The position numbers and the translations under genes were made by a program. Shown in pieces: positions 52,703 to 63,078 of a DNA stretch of 64,000 nucleotides. The stretch is from Thiogranum longum. Lineage in GTDB: Bacteria; Pseudomonadota; Gammaproteobacteria; DSM-19610. How positions within the stretch are numbered: position 1 is the stretch's first letter; each line of letters opens with the position of its first letter. Where the stretch lies: the NCBI RefSeq assembly GCF_004339085.1, contig NZ_SMFX01000001.1, positions 943,227 through 1,007,226 of the forward strand, in the 5' to 3' direction. The notes under the pieces were generated by a model, which saw only the letters and a list, made by a program, of their open reading frames with translations, was not told the DNA's origin and made no database searches.

Positions 52703-55195
52703 ATGTTCAGGAAATCGGCCTTGGCAATGGCAATGCTGGGCGCATTGACCACAGGAAACGTGGTTGCTCTGGGACTCGGCGAAATTGATCTTAAATCAGC
52801 GCTGAATCAACCACTTAATGCAGAAGTTGAGCTGCTCTCCGCGACTGATGCGGAAATGCAGGAACTCAAGATCTCCATGGGTTCGCCCAGGGCTTTCGAA
52901 CAGGCCGGTATTGATCGTCCGCTGTTCCTCTCCAAACTCAAATTCAATGTGGTCCGCAACGATGCGGGGAAACCGGTGGTGCAGATCACCAGTCGCGAGG
53001 TGATACGCGAACCGTTCCTGGACTTCCTGATGGAAATTTCCTGGAGCAAGGGACGCTTGTTGCGCGAATACACGGTACTGGTCGATCCCCCGTTGACCAT
53101 GCCGGCCGCGGCGCCTGCAGTACAGGCACCCGCCGCACGGGTAGCCCCTGTGCAGTCAGCTCCCATTACCTCATCAGCAAGGGTTCGCAACACAGGCCGT
53201 ACGCCGCATCCCGTCGCGCCTGGGGAATATGGACCCACCAGACGTAACGATACACTTTGGCAGGTTGCACGACAGGTGCGGCCTGATGAGGGTGTCAGCA
53301 TAGAACAGACCATGCTGGGTCTTTTACGTGCCAACCCGGAAGCTTTTACTGGAAACAACATCAACAATCTCAAGGAAGGATATGTCCTGCGGGTACCGTC
53401 GCGTGATGAATTGACCTCTCTCAGCAGAGCGGAGGCGCGACGCGAGAGTCGTGCCCAGTACGAAGCATGGCGTGCCAGGCGAAGTGGTAAGGTTAACCGC
53501 ACGCAGTTATCTGATAATTCGGCTACAGCCCCGGGCGAAGCAGGCCAGTCAGCGGTTGCCGCCGAGCCAAGCCTGCAACTGGTCGCTCCCGAGGGCTCCG
53601 GCGCAGCCAGTGCTACGGGAAGCGCCGAAGGCGCTGCAGAACTCGATGCACTGAAGCGTGAACTGATCATGGCCAATGAGGCCATGGAAGCACAACGTCG
53701 CCAGAGTGATGACATGTCCGGTCGTCTTGCGGTGCTTGAAGAACAGATCCAGAACATGCAGCGACTGATTCAGTTAAAGGACGAAGCACTGGCACAATTG
53801 CAGGCCCAGGCTGGTGCTGGATCGGCCGTTGTCGGGGAAACAACGGCTGAAGTGACTGCTCCGGCTGAAACTTCAGGAGAGGTTCCGGCAACAGACGTGG
53901 TGGCTGGGGAAGTCGATGCTGATACGGCAGGTGCCGCGGCTGCAGTCGAAGAGGCAGGCATTGCCGAAACGACAGATAGCATGGCAGAAGCCATCGATGG
54001 TGATGTGACACCTCCTGCTGATGCAGCGGGTACTGAGGCAGACGTGGTGGTTGACGTGACTGAAGAGGTTGCGACTGAAGCTGAGCCGGAGCCGGTTGTC
54101 CCGGTTGTGCCGGATACCGCAACTACGCCAGGTTTTGTCGACCGCCTGATGAACAATCCGCTGTGGCTGGGCAGCGGTATGGCAGTACTGGCTTTGCTGG
54201 CATTCTTTGGTCTGCGTCGCAAGCGTAGCGTTGAAACCGAGTTCCAGGAAAGCATCCTGCAGGCATCCGGCAGTGAGTCTGCCCAGGCCTCAGACAGTGA
54301 AATCGTTTCCACGGCATCAGGTGATTCATCGACCGGTGAATCCTCCCTGTTGTCCGAGTTTGCAGTCAGCGACATGGGCTCCATGCGTAACGATGGTGAG
54401 GCTGACCCGCTGGCCGAGGCCGATGTCTACCTGGCTTATGGACGCTTTCAGCAAGCAGAGGATTTGATTGCCGATGCGCTGGAAAAGGATCCACAGAACG
54501 AAGAGCTTAACCTGAAGATGCTCGAAGTTTTCCTGGCTTCCAGAAACCAGCCAGGGTTTGACGGGCATGCTGAACTGATTCTTGCTCGACTGGAAAATAC
54601 CGATGACCCGGTGTGGCTGAAGGTTGCCGAGATGGGTCGTGAGATCAGCCCGGAAAATCCGATCTATCAACCGGGTGGTGCTGTTTCTGAAACCATGGGA
54701 GATATCGACTCACTCAATGACGATGTCGAGTTTGACATGGGCGAGTCGGGTGGTGATGAGACCCGTGAGCCCGAGGCTGCGGCACAGGACAGTGAAGAAG
54801 AGGGTCTGGATTTTGACCTTGGCCTGTCTCTTGATGCGGACAAGGAAACCGGTGAAGACACGCCGGACAGTGTTGAATTTACGCCAACAGATGAAGCGGC
54901 TGTATCAAAACTGGATGTCGACATGGACAGCATTGAGTCCGATTCGATCGAGCAGGAGAATACGCTGGACTTCGATATCGACAGTCTTGATCTTGACGGC
55001 TCTGATGAGCCCGAAGAGTCCGGGGATGGTGAGCTGGCCGATATGGATGAAATATCCACCAAGCTTGACCTGGCCCGAGCCTACATTGATATGGGTGACC
55101 CGGACGGCGCCCGCAGTATTCTCGATGAAGTGATCGAGGAGGGCAGCGACGATCAAAAGGACGAAGCCCGCGGCATCATGGAACAGATTGCCTGA
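52703..55195 (+). CDS. fimV: FimV/HubP-type polar landmark protein
   Basis: The 830-residue protein has a signal peptide, a FimV N-terminal domain (GEIDLKSALNQPLNAEVEL), a LysM-like peptidoglycan-binding segment (about residues 175-235), a coiled coil (about 315-370), a single membrane segment near residue 490, a long acidic cytoplasmic region and the C-terminal FimV/TPR-like helical motif (SLTKLDLARAYIDMGD pattern, ending in DEARGIMEQIA). It organises type IV pili, flagella or chromosome poles. Low-complexity composition accounts for several antisense open frames. Confidence 0.9.
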   Translation: MFRKSALAMAMLGALTTGNVVALGLGEIDLKSALNQPLNAEVELLSATDAEMQELKISMGSPRAFEQAGIDRPLFLSKLKFNVVRNDAGKPVVQITSREVIREPFLDFLMEISWSKGRLLREYTVLVDPPLTMPAAAPAVQAPAARVAPVQSAPITSSARVRNTGRTPHPVAPGEYGPTRRNDTLWQVARQVRPDEGVSIEQTMLGLLRANPEAFTGNNINNLKEGYVLRVPSRDELTSLSRAEARRESRAQYEAWRARRSGKVNRTQLSDNSATAPGEAGQSAVAAEPSLQLVAPEGSGAASATGSAEGAAELDALKRELIMANEAMEAQRRQSDDMSGRLAVLEEQIQNMQRLIQLKDEALAQLQAQAGAGSAVVGETTAEVTAPAETSGEVPATDVVAGEVDADTAGAAAAVEEAGIAETTDSMAEAIDGDVTPPADAAGTEADVVVDVTEEVATEAEPEPVVPVVPDTATTPGFVDRLMNNPLWLGSGMAVLALLAFFGLRRKRSVETEFQESILQASGSESAQASDSEIVSTASGDSSTGESSLLSEFAVSDMGSMRNDGEADPLAEADVYLAYGRFQQAEDLIADALEKDPQNEELNLKMLEVFLASRNQPGFDGHAELILARLENTDDPVWLKVAEMGREISPENPIYQPGGAVSETMGDIDSLNDDVEFDMGESGGDETREPEAAAQDSEEEGLDFDLGLSLDADKETGEDTPDSVEFTPTDEAAVSKLDVDMDSIESDSIEQENTLDFDIDSLDLDGSDEPEESGDGELADMDEISTKLDLARAYIDMGDPDGARSILDEVIEEGSDDQKDEARGIMEQIA

Positions 55196-55220
55196 TCCGG
55201 ACTTGACCCGTTAAGGATGC

Positions 55221-55244
55221 AGGGGCGCTTCGGCGCCCCTTTTT
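55221..55244 (+). terminator. Rho-independent terminator after fimV
   Basis: AGGGGCGC and GCGCCCCT pair around a TTCG tetraloop and are followed by a run of T. It lies 26 bases behind the fimV stop. Confidence 0.9.
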
Positions 55245-55337
55245 GTTGCGCCGGTCCATGTGGTTTCCATGCAGATTGTGTCTTGACTGTCTTTGCGCCA
55301 GGTAGGATAAAAGGCATAGTTTTCCACGGAGCGCACA

Positions 55338-56003
55338 ATGGACTTTCCCGCTGAGCTGATCCCCGCCGGTTTGCTGTGGCCGGCAAACGCCCTGTTTGCG
55401 ATGGCGCTGCTGATCGCACTGCGGCGTGCGCCCCTCGCGCGCCTGCTCGAGAACCATTTTTCCAACCTGTTCTTTGCCGCCTGCGTGATGCTGCTGGTGC
55501 TGTGGAACACCCGTGCCGGTGTGCTGCCGGCGCTCAATTTCCACCTGCTGGGCATGACGGTCGTGACGCTGATGTTCGGCTGGCCGCTGGCCATGCTGGC
55601 GGTACTGGTGGTGCTGGTCGGCAGCAGCTTCTATACTGACACCGGTTTTGCCTCGCTGGGCATCAATGCCCTGGTGATGGGCGCTATCCCGGTACTGGTG
55701 ACCACCGTCTTGCTGCGTTTTGCGCAGCGGCGGCTGCCACATAACTTTTTTGTTTATATCTATGTCAATGGTTTCCTGGCGGCGGGACTTTCCATACTCT
55801 TGTCCAGCCTGGCCGGCGCCGGTGTGATGCTGGCGAGTGACGCGGCCAATGCCGCCTGGCTGAGTTACCAGTACTACCCGTACTTTCCGTTGATTTTCTT
55901 TGCCGAAGCCATTGTTAACGGCATGGTAATGACGGCGCTGGTTGCGCTAAAGCCTGCCTGGGTATGCAGCTTTGACGATGCACGCTATATTCACAACAAG
56001 TAG
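55338..56003 (+). CDS. CbiM-like membrane protein (ECF transporter permease-type)
   Basis: The 221-residue protein has six or more hydrophobic segments and the pattern LPALNFHLLGMTVVTLMFGWPLAML and SLGINALVMGAIPV resembling CbiM-type substrate components. It lacks the usual MHIPDG N-terminus that binds cobalt, so metal transport is doubtful. It stands alone between fimV and truA, where Pseudomonas has no such gene. Confidence 0.65.
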   Translation: MDFPAELIPAGLLWPANALFAMALLIALRRAPLARLLENHFSNLFFAACVMLLVLWNTRAGVLPALNFHLLGMTVVTLMFGWPLAMLAVLVVLVGSSFYTDTGFASLGINALVMGAIPVLVTTVLLRFAQRRLPHNFFVYIYVNGFLAAGLSILLSSLAGAGVMLASDAANAAWLSYQYYPYFPLIFFAEAIVNGMVMTALVALKPAWVCSFDDARYIHNK

Positions 56004-56032
56004 CGCTTTCTCATAAACAAACCGGACATTGC

Positions 56033-56812
56033 ATGCGTGTTGCCTGTGGAGTGGAATATGACGGCGCCGGTTATTCCGGCTGGCAGGCGCAGCCGCACGC
56101 ACCTTCCGTTCAGTCAGTCGTCGAGAAGGCCTTGTCGAAGGTCGCCAACCACCCGGTGCAGTTGTGCTGTGCCGGGCGTACCGATGCCGGCGTGCACGCC
56201 ACACACCAGGTCGTTCACTTTGAAACCACGGCGGAGCGCCGGGAATGCGAATGGTTGCTCGGCAGCAACGCCAATCTTCCCGATGACGTCACCCTGACCT
56301 GGGTGCGCGGTGCAGATGACGATTTTCATGCACGGTTTTCCGCCGAGGCACGCAGTTACCGCTATGTCGTTCTCACGCGCGAGGTACCGAGCGCGTTGCT
56401 GCGACGGCGGGTGACCTGGGTACACGAAACACTGGATGCAGAACGTATGCAGGCGGGCGCCCGTTACCTGCTCGGCGAACACGATTTTTCGTCATACCGC
56501 GCCACGGCCTGCCAGGCCAAAAGCCCGGTGCGTACCGTGCACCGGCTGGATATCTGTCGTCAGGGTGATTTTATCTACCTGGATATCCAGGCCAATGCCT
56601 TCCTGCACCACATGGTGCGCAATATCGCCGGGGTGTTGATGGCCATTGGCCGGGGCGAGCAGGAGCCGGTGTGGGCGCAGGAAATCCTCGAACACCGGGA
56701 CCGCACCCGCGGCGGGGTGACGGCGCCGTCCGGCGGTTTGTACCTGGTCGGGGTGCAATACCCGACGCGCTTCAATCTGCCAGAACAGGGCATGTTGCCG
56801 GTATTTGGCTGA
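56033..56812 (+). CDS. truA: tRNA pseudouridine(38-40) synthase
   Basis: The 259-residue protein has the TruA motif CAGRTDAGVHATHQVVHF with the catalytic aspartate D51, and QANAFLHHMVRNIAGVL. It modifies uridines 38-40 in the tRNA anticodon arm. Confidence 0.94.
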   Translation: MRVACGVEYDGAGYSGWQAQPHAPSVQSVVEKALSKVANHPVQLCCAGRTDAGVHATHQVVHFETTAERRECEWLLGSNANLPDDVTLTWVRGADDDFHARFSAEARSYRYVVLTREVPSALLRRRVTWVHETLDAERMQAGARYLLGEHDFSSYRATACQAKSPVRTVHRLDICRQGDFIYLDIQANAFLHHMVRNIAGVLMAIGRGEQEPVWAQEILEHRDRTRGGVTAPSGGLYLVGVQYPTRFNLPEQGMLPVFG

Positions 56813-56908
56813 ACACCGGTTAAACTCTCGAAACCGCGGCGAAACACCCCGAAACAGGCCGGTTTCTGGTAGCATACGCGGCTTGTTGCGTCGTGCCGGA
56901 TGAAGGTC

Positions 56909-57538
56909 ATGCGAACCCGTGTCAAAATCTGTGGGATAACCCGAGCGCAGGACGGTCAGGCGGCCGCGCAGGCCGGGGCTGACGCTATCGGGCTGGTCTT
57001 TTATGCCTCCAGTCCGCGCTACGTGGAGCCGCAGCAGGCAGCGGCTATCTGCGCGGCCCTGCCGCCGTTTGTCAGCGTGGTGGGGCTGTTCGTGAATGCC
57101 CCGCGTAAACAGGTCGAGGCAGTACTCCAGCAAGTACCCATCGATTTGTTGCAGTTTCACGGTAACGAGACTGCCGACCAGTGTGAAGGTTTTGGCCGGC
57201 CCTATATCAAGGCAATCGGTATGAAGGATGGCGTTGATGTCGCGGCGCAGGTGCAGGCGCACCCGAATGCCGGCGGGTTTCTGTTAGATGCCTGGCAGCC
57301 GGATATTCACGGTGGTGGCGGTGTGGCTTTTGACTGGACGCAGGTGCCTGCAACGGGCGAACGACCTGTCATACTGGCTGGCGGACTTGCGCCCGACAAT
57401 GTTGAGCAGGCCATACGTCAGACCCGACCCTGGGCCGTCGATGTCAGCAGTGGCGTCGAGCAGGACAAGGGCATCAAGTCGGTGCAAAAAATTGAAGCAT
57501 TTATACGAGGTGTAGTACGTGGCGACACAATGCAGTGA
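56909..57538 (+). CDS. trpF: Phosphoribosylanthranilate isomerase
   Basis: The 209-residue protein starts [11 protein letters not shown], the TrpF signature, and has LLQFHGNE and the phosphate-binding [17 protein letters not shown] near its end. It is the fourth step of tryptophan synthesis. I chose the ATG at 56909 after GAAGG; an ATG three codons earlier is possible. Its 3' end overlaps trpB by 20 bases. Confidence 0.94.
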   Translation: MRTRVKICGITRAQDGQAAAQAGADAIGLVFYASSPRYVEPQQAAAICAALPPFVSVVGLFVNAPRKQVEAVLQQVPIDLLQFHGNETADQCEGFGRPYIKAIGMKDGVDVAAQVQAHPNAGGFLLDAWQPDIHGGGGVAFDWTQVPATGERPVILAGGLAPDNVEQAIRQTRPWAVDVSSGVEQDKGIKSVQKIEAFIRGVVRGDTMQ

Positions 57539-58733
57539 TTTATCCGGGTTGCCGGATGCCGACGGGCATTTCGGACCGTATGGCGGAAAGTTCGTTGCCG
57601 AGACCCTGATGGGGCCGCTGGAAGAGCTTCGGCAGGCTTACGAAAAGTTTTGTGGAGATGCAGATTTTCAGCGTGAGATAGACGAGGACCTGGCGCATTT
57701 TGTCGGACGCCCGTCACCGCTCTACCACGCCGAACGCTGGAGCAAACAGCTGGGTGGTGCGCAAATCTATCTCAAGCGCGAAGACCTGAATCACACCGGC
57801 GCGCACAAGGTAAACAACACCATCGGCCAGGCGCTGCTGGCAAAACGCATGGGCAAGAAACGCGTCATTGCCGAGACCGGCGCCGGACAGCACGGCGTGG
57901 CAACGGCAACCGTGGCGGCGCGTTTTGGTATGCAATGCGTCGTCTACATGGGTGCGGAAGATATCCAGCGCCAGGCCATCAACGTGTACCGCATGCGTCT
58001 GCTGGGTGCCGAGGTGGTGGCGGTGGAGTCCGGTTCAAAGACGCTCAAGGATGCCCTCAACGAGGCAATGCGTGACTGGGTAACCAATGTCGACGATACC
58101 TTCTACATTATCGGTACCGTGGCTGGCCCACATCCTTACCCGGCGATGGTGCGTGACTTCCAGACTATTATCGGACGTGAGGCACGCGCACAGATGATGG
58201 AGCGGGTCGGTCGTCTGCCCGATGCGCTGATCGCCTGTGTGGGCGGTGGTTCCAATGCCATTGGTCTGTTCTATCCGTTCCTGGAAGATAAAGATGTTGC
58301 CATGTACGGTGTGGAAGGCGGGGGTGACGGTATTAAAAGTGGTCGCCATGCGGCGCCGCTGTGTGCCGGTAATCCCGGCGTTTTGCACGGTAATCGCACC
58401 TATCTTATGGAAGACGCCGACGGTCAGATCATCGAGACCCATTCCGTCTCGGCCGGCCTGGATTACCCGGGCGTCGGTCCCGAGCACGCCTGGCTGAAAG
58501 ACTGTGGTCGCGCCCAATATGTCGCTGCCACGGATCAGCAGGCGCTGGATGCGTTCCACGATCTGACGCGAACCGAAGGCATCATTCCGGCACTCGAGTC
58601 CAGCCACGCGCTGGCTTATGCCAAACAGCTTGCGCCTACGCTCGACAAGGACAAGATCCTGCTGGTGAACCTGTCCGGTCGTGGCGACAAGGACATCCAT
58701 ACCGTGGCCGGGCTGGAGGGCATCAAGGTATGA
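57519..58733 (+). CDS. trpB: Tryptophan synthase beta subunit
   Basis: The 404-residue protein has [14 protein letters not shown] with the pyridoxal phosphate lysine K97, [12 protein letters not shown] and [14 protein letters not shown]. It makes tryptophan from indole and serine. The GTG at 57519 lies eight bases after GAGG and inside trpF. Confidence 0.96.
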   Translation: MATQCSDLSGLPDADGHFGPYGGKFVAETLMGPLEELRQAYEKFCGDADFQREIDEDLAHFVGRPSPLYHAERWSKQLGGAQIYLKREDLNHTGAHKVNNTIGQALLAKRMGKKRVIAETGAGQHGVATATVAARFGMQCVVYMGAEDIQRQAINVYRMRLLGAEVVAVESGSKTLKDALNEAMRDWVTNVDDTFYIIGTVAGPHPYPAMVRDFQTIIGREARAQMMERVGRLPDALIACVGGGSNAIGLFYPFLEDKDVAMYGVEGGGDGIKSGRHAAPLCAGNPGVLHGNRTYLMEDADGQIIETHSVSAGLDYPGVGPEHAWLKDCGRAQYVAATDQQALDAFHDLTRTEGIIPALESSHALAYAKQLAPTLDKDKILLVNLSGRGDKDIHTVAGLEGIKV

Positions 58734-59536
58734 GTCGTATTCCCGCCCGTTTCGACACGCTTCGCAGCAAGGGCCGTAAAGCGCTGATACCCTATATAAC
58801 CGCCGGCGATCCACAGCCCGACGTGACGGTGCCGCTGATGCATGCGCTGGTAAAAGCCGGGGCCGACCTGCTGGAACTCGGTGTGCCGTTTTCTGATCCG
58901 ATGGCGGACGGCCCGGTGATCCAGGCCGCCTGTGAACGTGCGCTGAAGCATCACATCAGTTTGCACCACGTGCTGGAAATGGTGCGGGAATTTCGCCAGA
59001 CGGATAGCGAAACGCCGGTGATCCTGATGGGCTATCTCAACCCGATCGAGGTCATGGGCTACGAGACTTTCGCAAAGGCGGCAGAATCTGCTGGTGTTGA
59101 CGGTGCGTTGACCGTGGACCTTCCGCCGGAAGAAGGCTGTGAACTGGTCGCTGCCCTGAAAACACACGGAATTGATACCATTTTCCTTGCTGCACCGACC
59201 AGCAGTGATGAACGTATCCGTCTGATGGCGAAAAACGGTGGTGGTTTCCTATACTATGTCTCCTTCAAGGGTGTGACCGGTGCCAACCGGCTGGATGTGC
59301 AGTCCGTAAAGAACAAGCTGGACCAGATTCGCGCCAATACGGATTTGCCGGTGGGTGTAGGTTTCGGGATTCGCGATGCCGAGTCGGCCGCACAGGTCGC
59401 AGGCGTGGCCGATGCCGTGGTGGTTGGCAGCGCACTGGTGAATCGCATTGCGGCGCTGGTGGATGAGCCGGCCCGTATCGTGGCAGAAGCGCCACAGGTA
59501 ATCGCCGAAATGCGTGCGGCGATGGACGCGAGTTAA
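58730..59536 (+). CDS. trpA: Tryptophan synthase alpha subunit
   Basis: The 268-residue protein has [30 protein letters not shown] and the glycine-rich [13 protein letters not shown]. It releases indole for TrpB. The ATG overlaps the trpB stop by four bases. Confidence 0.95.
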   Translation: MSRIPARFDTLRSKGRKALIPYITAGDPQPDVTVPLMHALVKAGADLLELGVPFSDPMADGPVIQAACERALKHHISLHHVLEMVREFRQTDSETPVILMGYLNPIEVMGYETFAKAAESAGVDGALTVDLPPEEGCELVAALKTHGIDTIFLAAPTSSDERIRLMAKNGGGFLYYVSFKGVTGANRLDVQSVKNKLDQIRANTDLPVGVGFGIRDAESAAQVAGVADAVVVGSALVNRIAALVDEPARIVAEAPQVIAEMRAAMDAS

Positions 59537-59546
59537 TCCGTCTCCC

Positions 59547-59614
59547 GTCATTCCGGCGCAGGCCGGAATCCAGAAAACACCACGGAACCGGATGCCGGCC
59601 TGCGCCGGCATGAC
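59547..59614. repeat. Palindromic repeat, family B, copy 2
   Basis: The element begins GTCATTCCGGCGCAGGCCGG and ends with GCCTGCGCCGGCATGAC, mirroring copy 1. It lies between trpA and accD. Confidence 0.82.
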
Positions 59615-59654
59615 GGACAAACTTAAGCCTTATAGTGAGTAAAGGTGCATATAA

Positions 59655-60521
59655 ATGAGCTGGTTTGAAAAACTGATGCCTTCGCGCATCAGAACCGATA
59701 ACAAGGACAAGCGCGCTGTGCCGGAAGGCCTGTGGAGCAAGTGTCCGGCCTGTGATGCGGTGTTGTATCGTGCTGAACTGGAGCGTAACCAGGATGTCTG
59801 CCCCAAGTGCGACCAACACATGCGCATCGGTGCGCGACGGCGTCTCGATCTGTTTCTCGATCCGGAACCACGCGAGGAAATCGGTGCCGAAGTATTACCG
59901 GCTGACCCGCTGAAGTTCCGTGACAGCAAGAAGTACATCGATCGCTTAAAGGCGGCCCAGAAAGCGACAGGTGAAACTGATGCATTAATTGCCATGCGTG
60001 GCCAGGTGGAAGGTATTCCACTGGTTGCCGCCGCTTTTGAATTCGGCTTTATGGGTGGTTCCATGGGTTCGGTGGTCGGCGAACGTTTTGTGCGTGCCGT
60101 GAGCAGCAGTCTGGATCACAATATTCCGCTGGTATGCTTTTCAGCCAGTGGTGGCGCGCGCATGCAGGAAGCCCTGTTCTCGCTGATGCAGATGGCCAAA
60201 ACCAGCGCTGCACTGGGGCGTCTTTCAGGAGCCGGCATACCGTTTATTTCTGTCATGACCGATCCTACCATGGGCGGTGTGTCTGCCAGTCTTGCCATGC
60301 TCGGTGACGTTAATATTGCCGAGCCCAAGGCCCTGATCGGTTTTGCCGGTCCGCGCGTGATTGAGCAGACTGTGAGAGAAACCCTCCCGGAGGGTTTTCA
60401 ACGCAGTGAGTTCCTGCTTGAACACGGTACCGTGGATCTGATTATTGATCGCCGTGAAATGCGTGAGCGAATTGCGTCGTTGTTGTCTATGCTCACGCAC
60501 CGCGAACCGGTTAACCAGTGA
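59655..60521 (+). CDS. accD: Acetyl-CoA carboxylase carboxyltransferase beta subunit
   Basis: The 288-residue protein has the N-terminal zinc ribbon CPACD and CPKCD (C30, C33, C49, C52) and the carboxyltransferase core [37 protein letters not shown]. It starts fatty acid synthesis with AccA. Confidence 0.95.
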   Translation: MSWFEKLMPSRIRTDNKDKRAVPEGLWSKCPACDAVLYRAELERNQDVCPKCDQHMRIGARRRLDLFLDPEPREEIGAEVLPADPLKFRDSKKYIDRLKAAQKATGETDALIAMRGQVEGIPLVAAAFEFGFMGGSMGSVVGERFVRAVSSSLDHNIPLVCFSASGGARMQEALFSLMQMAKTSAALGRLSGAGIPFISVMTDPTMGGVSASLAMLGDVNIAEPKALIGFAGPRVIEQTVRETLPEGFQRSEFLLEHGTVDLIIDRREMRERIASLLSMLTHREPVNQ

Positions 60522-60528
60522 GCCTCTC

Positions 60529-60563
60529 CCCCGTCAATGAGCGCTAGCGAAGCAATGACGGGG
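60529..60563. repeat. Degenerate family A-like palindrome
   Basis: CCCCGTCA and TGACGGGG flank AATGAGCGCTAGCGAAGCAA, which keeps the GCGAAGCAATGAC part of family A. It lies between accD and folC. Confidence 0.5.
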
Positions 60564-60582
60564 CCAGGTATTCTCTTAGACC

Positions 60583-61857
60583 GTGACCCGTTTTAACACC
60601 CTGTCTGACTGGCTTGCCTGGCAGGAGACACTACACCCGCGCACCATTGACCTCGGCCTGGACCGTGTAGCGGCGGTCGCCCGCAAGCTCGATTGTCTGC
60701 AACCGGCGCCCGTTGTTGTCACCGTTGCCGGCACCAATGGCAAGGGCTCGACACTGGCCATGCTGGAAGCTGTTTTGCGTCGTGCCGGTTACCGTACAGG
60801 TTGTTACACCTCACCCCATCTGTTGCACTACAACGAACGACTGCGTATTGACGGTGAAGTGGTCGCTGATCATCGCTGGTGTGATGCATTTGCGCATATC
60901 GACCGGCAGCGTGGGGAAACTTCATTGACCTACTTCGAGTTCGGGACACTGGCCGCGCTGGATATCATGCAGCGTGGCTCACTGGATGTCGCGTTACTGG
61001 AAGTCGGGCTGGGCGGTCGCCTGGATGCGGTCAACATCGTGGATGCGGATGTGGCGATCGTGACGTCAATCGGGCTGGATCATACCGACTGGCTGGGTGA
61101 CACGCGTGAAGCGATCGGTCTGGAAAAAGCCGGTATTTTTCGTGCCGGCCGGCCGGCGATATGCGGTGATGCTTTCCCGCCGGACAGTCTGCTGGAGAAG
61201 GCGGTCGAGGTGGCTGCAGACCTGCAGGTGATCGGGCGTGACTTTCGTCTGCGCCACAGCGGCAAGCGCTGGCACTGGCAGGGCAGGGACAGCCATTACC
61301 AGGACTTGCCCTGGCCAGCCTTGCCGGGTGCCCACCAACTGGCCAATGCCGCTACTGCACTGGCAGCACTCGAGACTTTGAACGATCGCTTGCCGGTAAC
61401 AGAGTCTGCAGTGGTCGGTGGGCTGAAATGGGTGGCTTTGCCAGGGCGTGTCCAGGTATTGCCGGGTAAAGTGGAACAGGTACTGGATGTGGCCCATAAT
61501 GCCCAGGCTGCGCTGGCACTGGTAGACGCCTTGCGGCATCGGCCGTTGTCCGGTGCCACGCATGCGGTGATTGGCATGATGCGCGACAAGGATATTGACG
61601 CCTTTGTCGAGGCACTGCGCGGGCAGGTGGACCACTGGTATCCGGTAGGTCTGGACGTGGATCGTGCGCTTTCGCCGCAACAGTTTACGGCGCACCTGCA
61701 ACAAACACATGCAGACGGGCCGGTGACCATCTGCCCGTCGGTTGCCGAAGCACTTGAGGCGCTGGCGGGTCAGGTGCAGACCGGTGACCGGATACTGGTG
61801 TGTGGATCGTTTTACACGGTGGCGGAATGGTCCGCACTCGATACAAATTTTGACTGA
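60583..61857 (+). CDS. folC: Dihydrofolate synthase / folylpolyglutamate synthase
   Basis: The 424-residue protein has the ATP-binding loop VAGTNGKGSTLAMLEA, YTSPHLLHYNERLRIDG and DVAHNAQAALALVDAL of the Mur ligase-like FolC family. It adds glutamate to dihydropteroate and folates. The start appears to be GTG at 60583 without a clear ribosome site. Confidence 0.93.
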   Translation: MTRFNTLSDWLAWQETLHPRTIDLGLDRVAAVARKLDCLQPAPVVVTVAGTNGKGSTLAMLEAVLRRAGYRTGCYTSPHLLHYNERLRIDGEVVADHRWCDAFAHIDRQRGETSLTYFEFGTLAALDIMQRGSLDVALLEVGLGGRLDAVNIVDADVAIVTSIGLDHTDWLGDTREAIGLEKAGIFRAGRPAICGDAFPPDSLLEKAVEVAADLQVIGRDFRLRHSGKRWHWQGRDSHYQDLPWPALPGAHQLANAATALAALETLNDRLPVTESAVVGGLKWVALPGRVQVLPGKVEQVLDVAHNAQAALALVDALRHRPLSGATHAVIGMMRDKDIDAFVEALRGQVDHWYPVGLDVDRALSPQQFTAHLQQTHADGPVTICPSVAEALEALAGQVQTGDRILVCGSFYTVAEWSALDTNFD

Positions 61858-61870
61858 CTGGGCAACCGGG

Positions 61871-62479
61871 ATGGACGTTCTCTTGAAGCAAAGACTGGTA
61901 GGCGCGATAGTACTGGTAGCACTGGGTGTAATTTTTATCCCCATGTTGCTGGAAGGCCCGAATCGAACACTGGTGCCGGAGATGGACAAAATACCGGAGC
62001 CTGAAACCCTGGCGCCGGAACTGCCACTGGAACCCTTTCCCCCGCTTCGTGAACCCGTACCGGCAAGTCGGGCCATCCTGACAGAGCCTGCCGGCGCCAA
62101 AGTCGCGCAACAGTCCTCTCCGCCGACGCAAGCCGTTGAAGAACCAGTGCCTGCACCAGAGCCGGCTGTGATTGTGCCGCCAGCGCCCGTCGCGGCACCG
62201 GCAAAGCCCCTGCCGATTGAAAAGCCGGTAACCGAGCCACTTAAAGGTAGCTGGGTCGTGCAGGTAGTCAGTCTGTCGAGTGAATCGAATGCCCTGGCGT
62301 TGCGGGACAAACTGCGCAAGGGCGGTTTTGCGACCCAGGTCGAGCAGGTGCGGGTGGATGGCAAGGCCCGCTACCGGGTGCGCGTTGGACCTTTCCTGGA
62401 TCGTGCCGAGGCGGACCGCGTCAGAAAACAGGTCGCGGAGCGTTTCGACCAGAATGGCCGGGTAATGTCGTATCCGTAA
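61871..62479 (+). CDS. dedD: DedD-like SPOR-domain septal ring protein
   Basis: The 202-residue protein has one membrane segment (residues about 8-26), a proline-rich linker and a C-terminal SPOR domain (WVVQVVSLSSESNALALRDKLRKGGF...RVGPFLDRAEADRVRKQ). SPOR domains bind denuded peptidoglycan at the septum. It stands in its standard place between folC and cvpA. Confidence 0.88.
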   Translation: MDVLLKQRLVGAIVLVALGVIFIPMLLEGPNRTLVPEMDKIPEPETLAPELPLEPFPPLREPVPASRAILTEPAGAKVAQQSSPPTQAVEEPVPAPEPAVIVPPAPVAAPAKPLPIEKPVTEPLKGSWVVQVVSLSSESNALALRDKLRKGGFATQVEQVRVDGKARYRVRVGPFLDRAEADRVRKQVAERFDQNGRVMSYP

Positions 62480-62571
62480 TTAATCGTTCGCCTTCACTGT
62501 CCTGCTTCGAGTAAAATACCGCCATTGCGACATCGGCCTGAGAGGCCCGGGATATACATGCAGGTTCTGGT

Positions 62572-63063
62572 TTGATCTGGGTCGATTACTTCATTCTGGC
62601 GATCATCACAATTTCTGCGCTACTGAGCTTGTGGCGCGGATTTTTCAAGGAAGCACTGTCGCTGGTGACCTGGGTAGCGGCATTGTGGGTGGCGATGCTG
62701 TATTTCGGTGATTTCAGCGGTTACCTGTCGCAGTGGATCGAAACCCCGTCAGTACGCCGATGGGTGGCGTTTGCCGTTCTGTTTGTGGCGACAGTCATTG
62801 CGGGTGGCGTAGTGAATTTCCTGGTTGGCAAGCTGGTGGAGAAATCCGGGCTTAGCGCGACTGACCGGGCGCTGGGTATGGTGTTTGGTGTGGCACGTGG
62901 TGCCGTAATCGTGGCCGTACTGGTAATGCTGGCAGGATTGACATCAGTGCCGCAGGATCCCTGGTGGAACGAGTCGCTGCTGCTGGCGCATTTTCAGGAC
63001 ATGGCGATGTGGTTGCGCAGTTTTCTGCCCGCCAGCATCGCGGAAAACATTCAATTCGGGTAA
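62572..63063 (+). CDS. cvpA: CvpA-family membrane protein
   Basis: The 163-residue protein has four hydrophobic segments and the CvpA motif DYFILAIITISALLSLWRGFFKEALSLVTW, with GMVFGVARGAVIVAVLVML later. It is linked to colicin V production and envelope stress. The start is TTG at 62572. It precedes purF as usual. Confidence 0.88.
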   Translation: MIWVDYFILAIITISALLSLWRGFFKEALSLVTWVAALWVAMLYFGDFSGYLSQWIETPSVRRWVAFAVLFVATVIAGGVVNFLVGKLVEKSGLSATDRALGMVFGVARGAVIVAVLVMLAGLTSVPQDPWWNESLLLAHFQDMAMWLRSFLPASIAENIQFG

Positions 63064-63078
63064 GCGAAGGTCGGGCTT

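Noticed and set aside
52807-53757. Ser/Arg-rich minus-strand frame opposite fimV
   Set aside because: A by-product of the low-complexity fimV coding sequence; no start signal or domain.
45389-60563. Repeated palindromes considered as CRISPR or tRNA-like elements
   Set aside because: Copies are isolated, not in regularly spaced arrays, and lack cloverleaf features.
61066-62364. Long minus-strand open frame (432 codons) opposite folC and dedD
   Set aside because: Antisense to two genes with firm identity; its composition mirrors the codon use of those genes.
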